This document shows, piece by piece, positions 63,051 through 64,000 of a stretch of DNA of 64,000 nucleotides. The translations under genes were made by a program, and so were the position numbers. Within the stretch, counting starts at the first letter, position 1. The number at the start of each line of letters is the position of its first letter. The notes under the pieces were generated by a model. That model ran no database searches. It was not told the origin of the DNA and was given only the letters and a program-made list of their open reading frames with translations. Source of the DNA: Thiotrichales bacterium 19S9-11 (lineage in GTDB: Bacteria > Pseudomonadota > Gammaproteobacteria > Francisellales > Francisellaceae); the NCBI GenBank assembly GCA_021713395.1, contig JAKJJT010000001.1, positions 434,001 through 498,000 on the forward strand, read 5' to 3'.

Positions 63051-64000
63051 ATGAGTTGTTCATTTAATTATTGTGCAGGACCGGCAGTTTTAGCTGAGCC
63101 TGTCAAAGCAAAACTGTTAGCTGCAATTGAAAATTTTGATAATACAGGTGTTTCACTTTTATCATTTAGTCATAGAGATGACCGCTTTCGAGAAATAATT
63201 TTACGGATGAGAGCCTTATTAAGGGAGTTTTTAAATATCCCTGAAAATTACCAAGTTCTGTTTTTTCATGGTGGAGCAACAACTCAGTTTTATAGTATTG
63301 CTGAAAATCTAAAGTCGCAGGGTAAGGCAATCTATTTAGATTGTGGTTTTTGGTCAAAAATGGCAATTAAAGAGGCATCTAAAGTGTTGGATGTCGATGT
63401 TTTAACACCATCGTTTGATGAGCTGTTTTTGCGGCAATGTTTTGAAATATCTAAATCTTATGACTATCTGCATTATGTTGATAACGAGACAATTGATGGA
63501 CGTGAGTTTCAATATATTCCTGATACTAAAGATGTGCCGCTAGTTTGTGATATGTCATCTAATCTGCTATCACGTGATTTTGATGTTAAGAAGTTTTCAC
63601 TTATTTATGCAGGGGCTCAGAAAAATTTAGGCATCCCAGGTTTGGCAATTGTTATCGTTAGAGATGATATGATTAAAAAGTTAGATCATATCTCAACGGT
63701 TCAGTCATACTATGAAGCAAGTCAAAAAGACTCTCTTATGAATACGCCGTCAGTAATGGCTTTATATACCACCTACCTGGTATTTGAATGGTTGAAAGCA
63801 CAAGGGGGTGTTAGCGAGATTGAAAAAATTAATCAACAAAAAGCAGAGATGTTTTATCAGTATTTAGATAATAGTGAGATATTTAAACCATTAGTCGCAC
63901 AACCGGTTAGATCAAAGATGAACGCAGTTTTTACTCGTCATGATGCTAATCACGATAAAATTAATTTGCTAGTTAAGCAAGCAGAGGCGGACGGGTTTTA
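63051..64000 (+). CDS. serC: phosphoserine aminotransferase (C-terminus cut by the window edge)
   Basis: SerC converts 3-phosphohydroxypyruvate to phosphoserine. The visible 316 residues start MSCSFNYCAGPAVLAEPVK, continue with FFHGGATTQFYSIAENL and hold the PLP lysine in YAGAQKNLGIPG. NTPSVMALYTTYLVFEWLK also fits the family. The start ATG at 63051 is preceded by AGGAAAT. The end lies outside the window. It belongs to the serine pathway with the SerB-like gene at 2208. Confidence 0.95.
   Translation, partial: MSCSFNYCAGPAVLAEPVKAKLLAAIENFDNTGVSLLSFSHRDDRFREIILRMRALLREFLNIPENYQVLFFHGGATTQFYSIAENLKSQGKAIYLDCGFWSKMAIKEASKVLDVDVLTPSFDELFLRQCFEISKSYDYLHYVDNETIDGREFQYIPDTKDVPLVCDMSSNLLSRDFDVKKFSLIYAGAQKNLGIPGLAIVIVRDDMIKKLDHISTVQSYYEASQKDSLMNTPSVMALYTTYLVFEWLKAQGGVSEIEKINQQKAEMFYQYLDNSEIFKPLVAQPVRSKMNAVFTRHDANHDKINLLVKQAEADGF

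Overview
The window is a gene-dense, AT-rich stretch of a bacterial chromosome with no rRNA, CRISPR array or intact insertion sequence. Gene content points to a gammaproteobacterium: BamD, Pal, LpxH, HldE, Mpl, SdhE, DarP, IHF-alpha, RuvC/RuvA and HslVU are all present. Low GC, a capB-capC-pgsW poly-gamma-glutamate locus of the Francisella type, an orphan QseB/PmrA-like regulator and several effector-like proteins suggest the Francisella / Fastidiosibacteraceae / Piscirickettsia neighbourhood. A complete hldE argues against Francisella itself, whose LPS core lacks heptose. This placement is inference; no 16S sequence is present.

Layout. 1-8.3 kb: end of an MFS transporter, comF, a BioC-like methyltransferase, a SerB-like phosphatase, purD, murG, an unrecognised coiled-coil membrane protein and sucCD with a strong terminator. 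8.5-17.7 kb is the most accessory-looking part: a protein with atypical-kinase motifs and a Ser/Glu-rich tail, the capB-capC-pgsW operon, then three large unrecognised genes on the minus strand. 17.8-26 kb: a cation efflux protein, acnA, a secreted GH5 glycosidase, and rluD-dtd-tyrA. 26-32.4 kb: bamD, a phosphorylase-like/esterase fusion, and an overlapping run of acyl-CoA-binding protein, three minor pilins and truA. 32.4-45.6 kb: AhpD-like protein, orphan response regulator, mutT, pheS-pheT-ihfA, ctpA, an unrecognised membrane/coiled-coil protein, cls with an EEP-family gene, a CBS protein and yebC-ruvC-ruvA. 45.6-47 kb is a gene-poor pocket with a HicB-like remnant, a lone PemK/MazF-like toxin and a structured RNA candidate. 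47-64 kb: mutM-lpxH, hldE-mpl, rlmB, pal, a small membrane protein, an ankyrin protein, a YdjM-like membrane protein, a KfrA-like protein, sdhE, darP, nhaA, glyA, a methyltransferase, tRNA-Val(GAC), hslVU and the start of serC.

How genes work together. sucCD and acnA serve the TCA cycle, with sdhE maturing flavoprotein dehydrogenases. The SerB-like enzyme, serC and glyA belong to the serine/glycine branch. murG, mpl, lpxH, hldE, bamD, pal and cls build and maintain the envelope. capB-capC-pgsW would make a gamma-linked polyglutamate. Convergent genes are packed so tightly that five pairs overlap at their 3' ends.

Most unusual items: the 46.6 kb RNA candidate, the kinase-like protein beside the capsule operon, the three-gene unknown cluster, the phosphorylase/esterase fusion, and a hairpin repeat present twice in near-identical copies.
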